From: Limisoma sp963601185
Lineage (GTDB): Bacteria > Bacteroidota > Bacteroidia > Bacteroidales > Muribaculaceae
Direction of reading: 5' to 3'
DNA: 64,000 nucleotides
NCBI GenBank assembly: GCA_963601185.1
Contig: CAVCEE010000005.1
Span: 62,001 to 126,000 of the forward strand
This document shows positions 1-7,675 of the stretch, one piece after another; the stretch's first letter is position 1, and the number at the start of each line of letters is the position of its first letter. Below the pieces are notes generated by a model. It did not search any database and was not told where the DNA came from. It saw only the letters and a program-made list of their open reading frames with translations. Made by a program: the position numbers and the translations under genes.

Positions 1-12
1 TTTTTTCGGAGT

Positions 13-80
13 ACAAAGATAGTGCAAGGTGAGAGAAATGAAAAGGAACTTGTCCCAATTTTCAATTCCGAACCGCAGTC
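13..80. repeat. Diverged copy of intergenic palindromic repeat (family A) with leftward promoter
   Basis: This 68-base stretch aligns over nearly its whole length with the better copy at 63354-63428. Both begin ACAAAGATAGTGCAAG, share an AACTTGT centre and end in CCGAnnCGCAG. On the minus strand positions 14-21 read TATCTTTG, a perfect Bacteroidetes -7 element, and positions 41-44 lie 19 bases upstream as TTTT, one base off the -33 TTTG. It would drive a minus-strand gene lying left of the window, which is inference because that gene is not visible. Confidence 0.6.
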
Positions 81-139
81 AATGCACCGACAGTGTTGGC
101 GGCGCCGCTTACAGGGCGCAATCATCAACGGCATTCCTG

Positions 140-200
140 CCACGGGCTGAAGCCCGTGGTTAGCAATACGACGCACCTACGGCGCGCACAGCCCTCACCG
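140..200. repeat. Intergenic hairpin repeat (family B), copy 1
   Basis: Positions 140-159 form a perfect 9-bp stem (CCACGGGCT, loop GA, AGCCCGTGG) followed by TTAGCAA and a GC-rich second element. The same arrangement recurs at 11085-11140. It lies upstream of queD and ahead of its promoter. The open reading frame running through it (93-299) has no protein-like features and is not called. Function is unknown; dispersed hairpin repeats of this style are common in Bacteroidales intergenic DNA. Confidence 0.6.
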
Positions 201-280
201 ATACGTTTTTATTGCAGTGTTGTAGACCATCTCATTTGGATATTACAGGTGAGGGAAGCACAAAACAACTGCACTTGGAT

Positions 281-311
281 TTTGCGCTTTTTGCCGTAAG
301 CATTATCTTTG
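281..311 (+). promoter_or_regulatory. Bacteroidetes-type promoter for queD-queE
   Basis: TTTG at 281-284, a 19-base spacer and TATCTTTG at 304-311 match the Bacteroidetes primary sigma consensus (TTTG, N19-20, TAnnTTTG) exactly. Transcription should start near 317, giving a leader of about 16 bases before the queD ATG at 333. Confidence 0.8.
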
Positions 312-332
312 TAGGTTGAAATAATTTTGTGA

Positions 333-686
333 ATGTACTACGTATCTAAGAGAATAGAAATAGCAGGCTGCCATAGCCTTAAACTCGACTACGAGAGCAA
401 GTGCTCCCAACTGCACGGCCACAACTGGATTGTGACCATCTACTGCCGTGCTGCAACACTCGACAACAATGGGATGGTGTGTGATTTTACTTATATCAAG
501 GAAAAAATCCACGGCTATCTCGACCATGGCAATTTCAACGAACTTTTGCCGTTTAACCCAACCGCCGAAAACATTGCAAAATGGATTTGCGACCAGATAG
601 CGGAATGCTACAAGGTGAGTGTGCAGGAATCGGAAGGTAATACTGCCACCTATGTTGTTGACGATTGCGATGGAGAAACGGTTTAA
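333..686 (+). CDS. queD: 6-carboxy-5,6,7,8-tetrahydropterin synthase QueD
   Basis: Converts 7,8-dihydroneopterin triphosphate to 6-carboxytetrahydropterin, the first committed step of the 7-deazaguanine (preQ0/queuosine) pathway; cytosolic. The 117-residue length is normal for this family. Zinc-binding histidines are visible in GCHSL near residue 14 and in LHGH near residues 28-30, with the catalytic Cys just before (CSQLHGH). The DHGNFNEL and PTAEN motifs are those of the PTPS/QueD fold. A consensus promoter sits 22 bases upstream. The 3' end overlaps queE by 17 bases, so the two are probably translationally coupled. The neighbouring queE favours QueD over a eukaryote-like PTPS. Confidence 0.93.
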   Translation: MYYVSKRIEIAGCHSLKLDYESKCSQLHGHNWIVTIYCRAATLDNNGMVCDFTYIKEKIHGYLDHGNFNELLPFNPTAENIAKWICDQIAECYKVSVQESEGNTATYVVDDCDGETV

Positions 687-1257
687 AATCAACGAAATAT
701 TCTACAGCCTTCAGGGTGAGGGCTTTTTCACGGGAACGCCGTCGGTGTTTGTGCGCTTCTCGGGATGCAACCTCCGTTGTCCATTTTGCGACACCAAACA
801 CGAAGATGGTGTGATGATGACCGCTGCGGAGATCGTGGCGGAAATAGAAAAGTATCCTGGGCGGCATGTGGTTATGACCGGTGGCGAGCCATCGCTGTTT
901 CTCACTGCCGACTTTGTCGCTATGGTCAAGTCTACAGGACGATTTGTGGCGGTGGAGACAAACGGAACGCATCCGTTACCTGCAAACGTTGACTGGATAA
1001 CACTGTCGCCGAAAGACTCGTTTGTCGATGGCTCAGATGTGGTTTTGCGTGAATGCAACGAGTTGAAAGTGGTCTATGTGGGGCAAAATCTGTCCGTTTA
1101 CGACAATATTTCCACATCCAACCGCTTCCTTCAGCCCTGCGACAGTGGCGATGCAGAGAGCAACCGTAAGGCTGTGCAGCAGTGTATTGACGCTTGCCTT
1201 GCCAATCCGCAATGGAGGCTGTCGCTCCAGACCCACAAACTGACCAACATCCGCTGA
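670..1257 (+). CDS. queE: 7-carboxy-7-deazaguanine synthase QueE (radical SAM)
   Basis: Radical S-adenosylmethionine enzyme that rearranges 6-carboxytetrahydropterin into 7-carboxy-7-deazaguanine, the step after QueD. The cluster-binding CX3CX2C motif is visible as GCNLRCPFCD near residue 34, followed by the TGGEPSL motif typical of QueE. The start at 670 (MEKRFKINEIF) was chosen because family members begin just before the YSLQGEG motif; an upstream in-frame ATG at 619 would add 17 unrelated residues and overlap queD further. The resulting 195 residues fit the short QueE form. No queC or queF is in the window. Confidence 0.92.
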   Translation: MEKRFKINEIFYSLQGEGFFTGTPSVFVRFSGCNLRCPFCDTKHEDGVMMTAAEIVAEIEKYPGRHVVMTGGEPSLFLTADFVAMVKSTGRFVAVETNGTHPLPANVDWITLSPKDSFVDGSDVVLRECNELKVVYVGQNLSVYDNISTSNRFLQPCDSGDAESNRKAVQQCIDACLANPQWRLSLQTHKLTNIR

Positions 1258-1326
1258 CTGCGGTCGGAAGACTGCCGGCTGTGCTATTCGTGGCTGCTTG
1301 GTGGTGGTAAATTCACTGAAAATTCA

Positions 1327-1334
1327 TAACTTTG
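1327..1334 (+). promoter_or_regulatory. -7 element for the SLC13-cys-sulfotransferase operon
   Basis: TAACTTTG is an exact TAnnTTTG match placed 28 bases before the permease ATG; no good -33 TTTG is seen at the usual distance. It would transcribe the operon from 1363 onwards. Confidence 0.6.
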
Positions 1335-1362
1335 CACGTATTAACTTTTTAGATAAAAGACA

Positions 1363-2913
1363 ATGCCGTTAGAGGTAATATTTGTAATCATCTGTATGGT
1401 GGCGATGCTTGCCGCCCTGATTTTTGACGTGATGCGTCCGGGCTTGATTATGCTCAGCATCGCCGTCATCTTCCTCTGTGCCGGTGTTATCACTCCCAAG
1501 GAGATGCTTGAAGGCTTCAGCAACAAAGGAATGATTACCGTGGCATTGCTCTTCCTTGTGAGCGAAGGCGTAAGGCGGTCGGGCGCGCTCAATGTGATAG
1601 TCAAAAGACTTCTGCCTCAGCGGCGCACTTCTTTGGTGAAGGCGCAGATGCGTATGCTCCCTGCCGTGAGTTTTATATCCGCCTTTCTCAACAATACCCC
1701 GATTGTGGTAATCTTCGCGCCAATCGTGAAGCGTTGGGCGGAAAAGGTGAAGATGCCGCCCACAAAATTTCTCATACCGCTGTCCTATGCCACCATCCTT
1801 GGCGGTATGTGTACGCTTATCGGCACATCGACCAACCTTGTGGTCCACGGTATGGTGGTGGATGCTGGCTATCAGGGGTTCTCGATGTTTGAACTCGGAA
1901 AGGTCGGCGTGTTTATCTGCGCTGCGGGACTGATTTACCTATTTCTTTTCTCGAAACGGCTGCTGCCAAATTCACGCGAAGACAATCTTGACAAGGAGGA
2001 GGACGCACAGGCGCAGAACCTGCATCGCGTGGAGGTGATTCTTGGCGCACGCTTCCCTGGTATAAAGAAAAAACTTGGGGAATTCAACTTCCAGCGTCAC
2101 TATGGTGCATACGTCAAGGAAGTGCGCCGTGGCGGTCAGCCCATAGCCGGCGACCTCGACAATATCACCTTGCTTGAAGGCGACACCCTTGTGCTTTGGG
2201 CAGACGAGCAGTTTATCCCAACTTGGGGCGACTCGCGCGTGTTCTTGATGGTGGCCAACGGCAAGGACGACGTGCCAAAGGAGTCGCCGTTCAAGCGTAC
2301 CCTTGCAATAGCGTTGCTGCTGTTTATGATTGTGGGCGCAACGATAGGAGAGTTGCCATCCGTGAAATCACTTTTCCCGGGAGTGCATCTCGACATGTTC
2401 TTCTTTGCCTGCGTGACAACAATCATAATGGCGTGGACAAAGATATTCCCTCCGAAGCGTTACACCAAATACATTTCCTGGGACATCCTCGTGACCATTG
2501 CCTGTGCCTTTGCCATCAGCAAGGCCATCTACAATTCGGGCGCGGCTCCGATGATTGCCCGTTATATCATCTCAATGACCGACACACTCGGTCCTTACGG
2601 ACTGCTTGCAGTGTTGTTTGTAATCACCAACGTCTTTACCGAGCTGATTACCAACAATGCCGCTGCAGCATTGAGTTTCCCGATAGCCCTTTCGGTGGCA
2701 AACGAGTTGGGGGTAGACCCGATGCCGTTCTTTGTAGTAATCTGCATTGCTGCATCGACAAGTTTCTGCACGCCGATTGGCTACCAAACCAACCTCATCG
2801 TGCAGGGTGTAGGCGGATATAAATTTACCGACTTCGTGAAGGTGGGCTTGCCGCTCAACATCATAGCCTTTGTGCTGTCGGTGGGATTGATACCGCTGTT
2901 TTGGAATTTTTAA
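1363..2913 (+). CDS. SLC13-family anion permease with internal TrkA-C domain
   Basis: Inner-membrane transporter of the SLC13/DASS superfamily, whose members move sulfate, dicarboxylates or phosphate. The 516-residue protein has an N-terminal block of membrane segments, a soluble insert of roughly 70 residues near 225-295 that looks like a TrkA-C/RCK-C ligand-binding domain (GDTLVLWADEQF region), and a C-terminal membrane block. The SNT-type motif is present as GTSTNLVV near residue 155. It is followed after 10 bases by cysC and is the first gene of an operon that activates sulfate, so sulfate is the likely substrate; that is inferred from context, not from specific residues. Confidence 0.85.
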   Translation: MPLEVIFVIICMVAMLAALIFDVMRPGLIMLSIAVIFLCAGVITPKEMLEGFSNKGMITVALLFLVSEGVRRSGALNVIVKRLLPQRRTSLVKAQMRMLPAVSFISAFLNNTPIVVIFAPIVKRWAEKVKMPPTKFLIPLSYATILGGMCTLIGTSTNLVVHGMVVDAGYQGFSMFELGKVGVFICAAGLIYLFLFSKRLLPNSREDNLDKEEDAQAQNLHRVEVILGARFPGIKKKLGEFNFQRHYGAYVKEVRRGGQPIAGDLDNITLLEGDTLVLWADEQFIPTWGDSRVFLMVANGKDDVPKESPFKRTLAIALLLFMIVGATIGELPSVKSLFPGVHLDMFFFACVTTIIMAWTKIFPPKRYTKYISWDILVTIACAFAISKAIYNSGAAPMIARYIISMTDTLGPYGLLAVLFVITNVFTELITNNAAAALSFPIALSVANELGVDPMPFFVVICIAASTSFCTPIGYQTNLIVQGVGGYKFTDFVKVGLPLNIIAFVLSVGLIPLFWNF

Positions 2914-2923
2914 ACAAACGATT

Positions 2924-3541
2924 ATGGAACAGAAAGCAACAAATATTTATCCGATATTCGACCGAATGCTTAGCCGTGCCGACAAGGAGTCGCTCCTTGG
3001 CCAGCGCGGCATGATGCTTTGGTTCACTGGACTTAGTGGCTCTGGTAAAAGTACGGTGGCAATAGCCTTGGAGCGCGAACTCCACAAGCGTGGGCTGCTC
3101 TGCCGCATCCTCGACGGCGACAACATCCGTAGTGGCATCAACAACAACCTCGGCTTCTCGGCTGAGGACCGTGTGGAAAACATTCGCCGTATTGCCGAAG
3201 TGGGCAGGCTGTTTGTCGATACTGGCATCATCACCATTGCTGCATTCATCAGCCCCAACAACCAACTGCGTGAAATGGCTTCCGAAATCATCGGTAAGGA
3301 CGATTTCATCGAAGTGTTTGTGAGCACACCGCTTGAGGAATGCGAACGGCGCGACGTCAAAGGTTTGTATGCCAAGGCGCGCCGTGGAGAAATCAAAAAC
3401 TTCACCGGCATTTCAGCACCGTTTGAAGCACCCGAAAACCCAGCCATTGCGCTCGACACCTCGAAACTGACGGTAGAGCAGTCGGTGGAAAAACTGTTGG
3501 AGCTGATTCTCCCGAAAGTAAAAAACGAAATAACAAAATAA
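2924..3541 (+). CDS. cysC: Adenylyl-sulfate kinase CysC
   Basis: Phosphorylates adenosine 5'-phosphosulfate (APS) with ATP to give PAPS, the universal sulfonate donor. The P-loop GLSGSGKST lies at residues 36-44, and LDGDN with the following NLGFS segment is the APS-binding signature. It is 205 residues long, a stand-alone kinase not fused to CysN. It lies 10 bases after the permease and 13 before cysD. Since a sulfotransferase closes the operon and no PAPS reductase is present, its product is probably used for sulfonation. Confidence 0.95.
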   Translation: MEQKATNIYPIFDRMLSRADKESLLGQRGMMLWFTGLSGSGKSTVAIALERELHKRGLLCRILDGDNIRSGINNNLGFSAEDRVENIRRIAEVGRLFVDTGIITIAAFISPNNQLREMASEIIGKDDFIEVFVSTPLEECERRDVKGLYAKARRGEIKNFTGISAPFEAPENPAIALDTSKLTVEQSVEKLLELILPKVKNEITK

Positions 3542-3554
3542 TCAATATAAAGAT

Positions 3555-4463
3555 ATGTCTGACTACAATTTAAGTCATCTCAAGGAACTCGAAGCCGAGT
3601 CTATCTACATTATCCGTGAGGTAGCCTCTGAATTTGAGAATCCTGTGATGCTCTATTCTATCGGAAAGGACTCGTCAGTGATGGTACGTCTTGCCGAAAA
3701 AGCGTTTGCGCCGGGCAAAGTACCTTTCCCGCTGATGCACATCGATTCGAAATGGAAGTTCAAGGAAATGATAGAGTTCCGTGACCGTTACGCCAAGGAA
3801 TACGGCTGGAATCTCATCGTGGAATCAAATATGGAAGCGTTCAATGCCGGCGTCGGTCCGTTTACCCACGGTAGCAAGGTGCATACCGACCTGATGAAGA
3901 CGCAGGCTTTGCTCCACGCCCTCGACAAATACAAGTTTGACGCAGCGTTTGGCGGTGCTCGCCGCGACGAGGAGAAGAGCCGTGCCAAGGAGCGCATCTT
4001 CTCGTTCCGCGACAAGTTTCACCAGTGGGACCCTAAGAACCAGCGTCCGGAGTTGTGGGACATCTACAACACCCGCATCAGCAAAGGCGAGAGCATCCGT
4101 GTGTTCCCGTTGTCAAACTGGACCGAACTCGACATTTGGCAATACATCCGTCTGGAGAACATTCCTATTGTGCCTCTCTACTTTGCCAAGGAACGTCCGA
4201 TTGTGGAGATGGACGGGAATCTCATAATGCCTGACGACGACCGTTTGCCGGAACAGTACCGCGACAAGATCCAGATGAAAAAAGTGCGTTTCCGTACCCT
4301 CGGCTGCTGGCCTTTGACCGGTGCCATCGAGAGCGAAGCCGACACCATCGAGAAAATCGTGGAGGAGATGATGACCACCACCAAGAGTGAGCGCACCACC
4401 CGTGTGATTGACTTCGATCAGGAGGCAAGTATGGAGCAGAAGAAACGTGAAGGTTATTTCTAA
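3555..4463 (+). CDS. cysD: Sulfate adenylyltransferase subunit 2 CysD
   Basis: Catalytic subunit of the heterodimeric ATP sulfurylase that makes APS from ATP and sulfate. The PP-loop motif SIGKDSSVM is seen near residue 35, and the FGGARRDEEKSRAKER block in mid-protein is diagnostic of CysD. The 302-residue length is typical. It partners with the GTPase subunit encoded 10 bases downstream; GTP hydrolysis by that subunit pulls the unfavourable reaction forward. Confidence 0.96.
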   Translation: MSDYNLSHLKELEAESIYIIREVASEFENPVMLYSIGKDSSVMVRLAEKAFAPGKVPFPLMHIDSKWKFKEMIEFRDRYAKEYGWNLIVESNMEAFNAGVGPFTHGSKVHTDLMKTQALLHALDKYKFDAAFGGARRDEEKSRAKERIFSFRDKFHQWDPKNQRPELWDIYNTRISKGESIRVFPLSNWTELDIWQYIRLENIPIVPLYFAKERPIVEMDGNLIMPDDDRLPEQYRDKIQMKKVRFRTLGCWPLTGAIESEADTIEKIVEEMMTTTKSERTTRVIDFDQEASMEQKKREGYF

Positions 4464-4473
4464 GACAACGACA

Positions 4474-5910
4474 ATGGACAACAATTCAAAACTGAATATA
4501 AAGGAGTTTCTCGACAAAGACGAGCAGAAGGATTTGTTGAGATTTCTCACCGCCGGCAGTGTGGACGACGGAAAGTCGACACTTATCGGCCGCTTGCTCT
4601 TTGACAGCAAGAAAATCTATGAAGACCAACTGGATGCCCTTGAGCGCGACAGCAAGCGACTGGGCAATGCCGGCGAGCATATAGACTATGCGTTGCTCCT
4701 CGACGGACTGAAGGCTGAGCGCGAGCAAGGCATCACCATCGATGTGGCATACCGCTATTTCAGCACCAACAACCGCAAGTTTATCATCGCCGACACTCCG
4801 GGACATGAGCAGTACACACGCAATATGATTACGGGCGGATCAACAGCCAACGCCGCCATCATCCTTGTGGATGCCCGTACCGGCGTGATTACGCAGACTC
4901 GCCGCCACACTTATCTCATCTCGCTTCTCGGCATCAAGCACCTGGTGCTCGCCGTTAACAAGATGGACCTCGTGGACTTCGACAAAAAGGTGTTTGATAA
5001 GATTGTGGCAGACTTCCACGACTTTGTTGCTCCTCTCGGCATCCCTGACGTTACTTGCATCCCTCTGTCGGCTCTCGACGGCGACAATGTGGTGGCGAAG
5101 AGCGACCGTACACCGTGGTACGATGGCAAGTGTCTTCTCGACTATCTCGAGACAGTGCCCATCGACCTCGACCGCAACTACAATGATTTTCGCTATCCGG
5201 TGCAGTATGTGCTCCGTCCGAACCTCGATTTCCGCGGCTTCTGCGGCAAGGTGGCATCGGGCACAGTGCGCAAGGGCGATACTGTGATGGCTCTGCCGTC
5301 GCGCAAGACGTCGAAAGTGAAGAGCATCGTTACCTACGACGGAGAGATTGAAGAGGCGTTCCCTCCAATGAGGGTTACAATCACGCTGGAGGACGAAATC
5401 GACATTTCGCGTGGCGAGATGATTGTGAAGCCAGACAATCTTCCTCTCGAGGATCGCAATTTCGAGGCAATGCTCGTGTGGATGGACGAAGCGCCGATGG
5501 ATCCGAGCAAGCAGTTCTACCTGAAGCAGACCACCAACACTACGCGTGCGCGCATCGACTCTATCAAATACAAGGTCAATGTCAACACGATGGAGCAGTC
5601 GCAGGTGGACCATCTCGAACTCAACGAGATTGGCCGTGTGGTGTTCACCACCGGCAAGGAACTCCTGTTTGACCCTTACCACACCAACAAACAGACAGGC
5701 TCGTTTATCCTCATCGACCCGATTACCAACAACACTTCAGCCGTTGGTATGATTATCGACCGTGTAGATGCAAAGGATATGGCACACGACGATGCGCTCG
5801 CCACCATCAGCCTTAGCGCTCTCGGCATTGACGAGTCGCACTTCGAAGCGATAAAGACGGTTGCCGAAGAACTCGGCCGCCAGGGCATTAACATTAAAGT
5901 AACGAAATAG
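4474..5910 (+). CDS. cysN: Sulfate adenylyltransferase subunit 1 CysN (GTPase)
   Basis: Regulatory GTPase of ATP sulfurylase, in the elongation-factor-like family. The G1 motif GSVDDGKST, G3 DTPGHEQ and G4 NKMD are all present, followed by the beta-barrel domains 2 and 3. The start at 4474 (MDNNSKLNIKEF) was preferred to the longer frame from 4408, which would overlap cysD and add 22 residues unlike the family. At 478 residues it lacks the CysC fusion seen in some NodQ/CysNC proteins, in keeping with the separate cysC gene. Confidence 0.95.
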   Translation: MDNNSKLNIKEFLDKDEQKDLLRFLTAGSVDDGKSTLIGRLLFDSKKIYEDQLDALERDSKRLGNAGEHIDYALLLDGLKAEREQGITIDVAYRYFSTNNRKFIIADTPGHEQYTRNMITGGSTANAAIILVDARTGVITQTRRHTYLISLLGIKHLVLAVNKMDLVDFDKKVFDKIVADFHDFVAPLGIPDVTCIPLSALDGDNVVAKSDRTPWYDGKCLLDYLETVPIDLDRNYNDFRYPVQYVLRPNLDFRGFCGKVASGTVRKGDTVMALPSRKTSKVKSIVTYDGEIEEAFPPMRVTITLEDEIDISRGEMIVKPDNLPLEDRNFEAMLVWMDEAPMDPSKQFYLKQTTNTTRARIDSIKYKVNVNTMEQSQVDHLELNEIGRVVFTTGKELLFDPYHTNKQTGSFILIDPITNNTSAVGMIIDRVDAKDMAHDDALATISLSALGIDESHFEAIKTVAEELGRQGINIKVTK

Positions 5911-5922
5911 CACCTATAAAAT

Positions 5923-7026
5923 ATGGGACTAACATTTGACAAACTCCCTGTCAATACGCTTGTCGGCGCTGATTGGCAGACCTTTAAGGCTCTTACCGAC
6001 GACCAGCATATTGGCGACAACTATAAAGGCAAATACCGCTTGACTAAGGCCGTTTGCCGCTTGCTCAGCACATTGGTGCCAATCGAAAACCGTGCATATC
6101 GCAAGATTGCCGACACTCCGTTGCAGGAAGACCCTTTGTTTATCCTCGGACACTGGCGTAGCGGCACAACTTTCGTGCACAATGTGTTTGCGTGCGACAA
6201 GCATTTCGGCTACACCACGACCTATCAGACAGTGTTTCCGCACCTCGTGCTCTGGGGTCAACCGTTCTTTAAAAAGAATATGGCAATGCTGATGCCCGAC
6301 AAGCGTCCGACCGACAATATGGAACTGCGCCCTGACCTCCCACAGGAGGAGGAGTTTGCGTTGTCGAATATGATGCCGTACACCTATTACAACTTCTGGT
6401 TCTTCCCGGAGCGATGGATGGAGTATTGCGACCGATTCCTCACTTTCGAGAAAATTACGGAAGAGGAGCGGCAGGTGTTCAAGGACACGTTTATGCGTCT
6501 GGTGAAGGTGTCGCTCGCCAATACCGGCGGCACTCAGTATCTGTCGAAAAATCCGCCTCACACGGGTCGCGTGCGCACACTGGTGGAGATGTTCCCGAAT
6601 GCCAAGTTTATCTACTTGAAGCGCAACCCATACACGGTTTTCGAGAGCACACGCAGTTTCTTCACCAACACCATCAAGCCGTTGCAGTTGCAGGACATCT
6701 CGCAGGAGCAGATTGTGAGCAACATCGTTGAGGCTTACAATCGCCTCTATAACCGTTATGAGGAAGACAAACACCTCATTCCGGAGGGCAATCTCGTGGA
6801 AATCAAGTTTGAGGACTTTGAGCACAATGCTTTCGACCTCACCAAGGAAATCTACCAAAAATTGCAACTGAAAGGCTTCGACGAGTCGGAAGCCGCCATC
6901 CGTGCTTACCTTGACAAGAAGAAGGGATACAAGAAAAACAAGTATCAGTATAAGGACGAGACGGTAAAGATTGTTGAAGAAAACTGGCGCCGCGCGCTCG
7001 ACGAGTGGGGCTATACACTTGAATAA
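5923..7026 (+). CDS. PAPS-dependent sulfotransferase (small-molecule type)
   Basis: Transfers the sulfonate group of PAPS to a hydroxyl acceptor. The 5'-phosphosulfate loop is visible as GHWRSGTTF (residues 76-84), and the 3'-phosphate-binding segment as LKRNPYTVFESTRSFF near residues 230-245. The 367-residue protein has no signal peptide or membrane segment. It closes the cys operon 12 bases after cysN. The gene order matches, as I recall it, a Bacteroides thetaiotaomicron cluster whose sulfotransferase (BT_0416) sulfonates steroids such as cholesterol. The acceptor here is inferred by that analogy only; sterols, bile acids or lipids are all possible. Confidence 0.87.
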   Translation: MGLTFDKLPVNTLVGADWQTFKALTDDQHIGDNYKGKYRLTKAVCRLLSTLVPIENRAYRKIADTPLQEDPLFILGHWRSGTTFVHNVFACDKHFGYTTTYQTVFPHLVLWGQPFFKKNMAMLMPDKRPTDNMELRPDLPQEEEFALSNMMPYTYYNFWFFPERWMEYCDRFLTFEKITEEERQVFKDTFMRLVKVSLANTGGTQYLSKNPPHTGRVRTLVEMFPNAKFIYLKRNPYTVFESTRSFFTNTIKPLQLQDISQEQIVSNIVEAYNRLYNRYEEDKHLIPEGNLVEIKFEDFEHNAFDLTKEIYQKLQLKGFDESEAAIRAYLDKKKGYKKNKYQYKDETVKIVEENWRRALDEWGYTLE

Positions 7027-7027
7027 T

Positions 7028-7615
7028 ATGAAAGCGACTATCAAAATAGTAGCCGTTATGGCGGTTCTTCTGGCATTTGCAATGCCGATGCGTGCTCAGT
7101 CGGAAGCCGATGGGTGGCACAAGATAGAACCGACTGAAATCAAGAACGCCGTTGACCTGTTCAGCAACGACTGGATGGCTCTCGCCGCCGGAAAGGAGGG
7201 CGATTTGAATGCTATGACAATCGCATGGGGTGGACTCGGCGAACTGTGGGGCAAGCCCGTTGTCACGGTATATGTGAACCACAGCCGTTACACCCATACT
7301 CTGATGGAACTGTACGACTATTTCACGGTGACGGCATTTCCAGAAGAAATGCGCGGTGCGCTCAACTATATCGGGACTCATTCTGGAAAGACGGAGAAAA
7401 ACAAACTCAAGAATGCCGGATTGACAACGACATTCACCGAACTTGGCAATCCTACGTTCAAGGAGGGAAACCTCATCATCGAATGCCGCATAATCTACAG
7501 TGCGCCGCTTGAGGTTGACAATATGCTTGACGATGATATCGTTAAGAGGTATAAAGACAACAAGCCGCTCCACACCATATTTATCGGTGAGATTGTCAAC
7601 GTGTGGAAACGATGA
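7028..7615 (+). CDS. Exported flavin reductase-like (FMN-binding split-barrel) protein
   Basis: A 195-residue protein with a clear signal peptide (MKATIKIVAVMAVLLAFAM, cleavage after MRAQ) followed by a flavin-reductase/flavoredoxin-like fold. The segments NAMTIAWGGLGELWGKP, the THSGKTEKNKLKNAGL block and the closing IFIGEIVNVW are characteristic of a Bacteroidales flavin reductase family. The start at 7028 gives a sensible signal peptide; the frame is open further upstream from 6971, inside the sulfotransferase gene. It begins one base after the sulfotransferase stop, so it is probably co-transcribed. Any link to sulfonation is unproven, and a secreted flavoprotein without a cytosolic NAD(P)H supply is puzzling. 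Confidence 0.75.
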   Translation: MKATIKIVAVMAVLLAFAMPMRAQSEADGWHKIEPTEIKNAVDLFSNDWMALAAGKEGDLNAMTIAWGGLGELWGKPVVTVYVNHSRYTHTLMELYDYFTVTAFPEEMRGALNYIGTHSGKTEKNKLKNAGLTTTFTELGNPTFKEGNLIIECRIIYSAPLEVDNMLDDDIVKRYKDNKPLHTIFIGEIVNVWKR

Positions 7616-7647
7616 TTTGCGAAAGATGCTCCGTTTCCGTAATTTTG
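7616..7647 (+). promoter_or_regulatory. Bacteroidetes-type promoter for metG
   Basis: TTTG at 7616-7619, a 20-base spacer and TAATTTTG at 7640-7647. The -33 begins right after the stop codon of the preceding gene, separating metG from the sulfonation operon; leader of about 22 bases. Confidence 0.8.
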
Positions 7648-7675
7648 TAATCAAAGAATAAAAAGACACGACTAT

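Noticed and set aside
93..299. Short frame through the family B repeat upstream of queD
   Set aside because: The apparent similarity to the frame at 10915-11259 comes from the shared DNA repeat, not from a protein.
5929..7044. 371-codon minus-strand frame opposite the sulfotransferase
   Set aside because: No motif and fully antisense to a gene with a clear PAPS-binding site.
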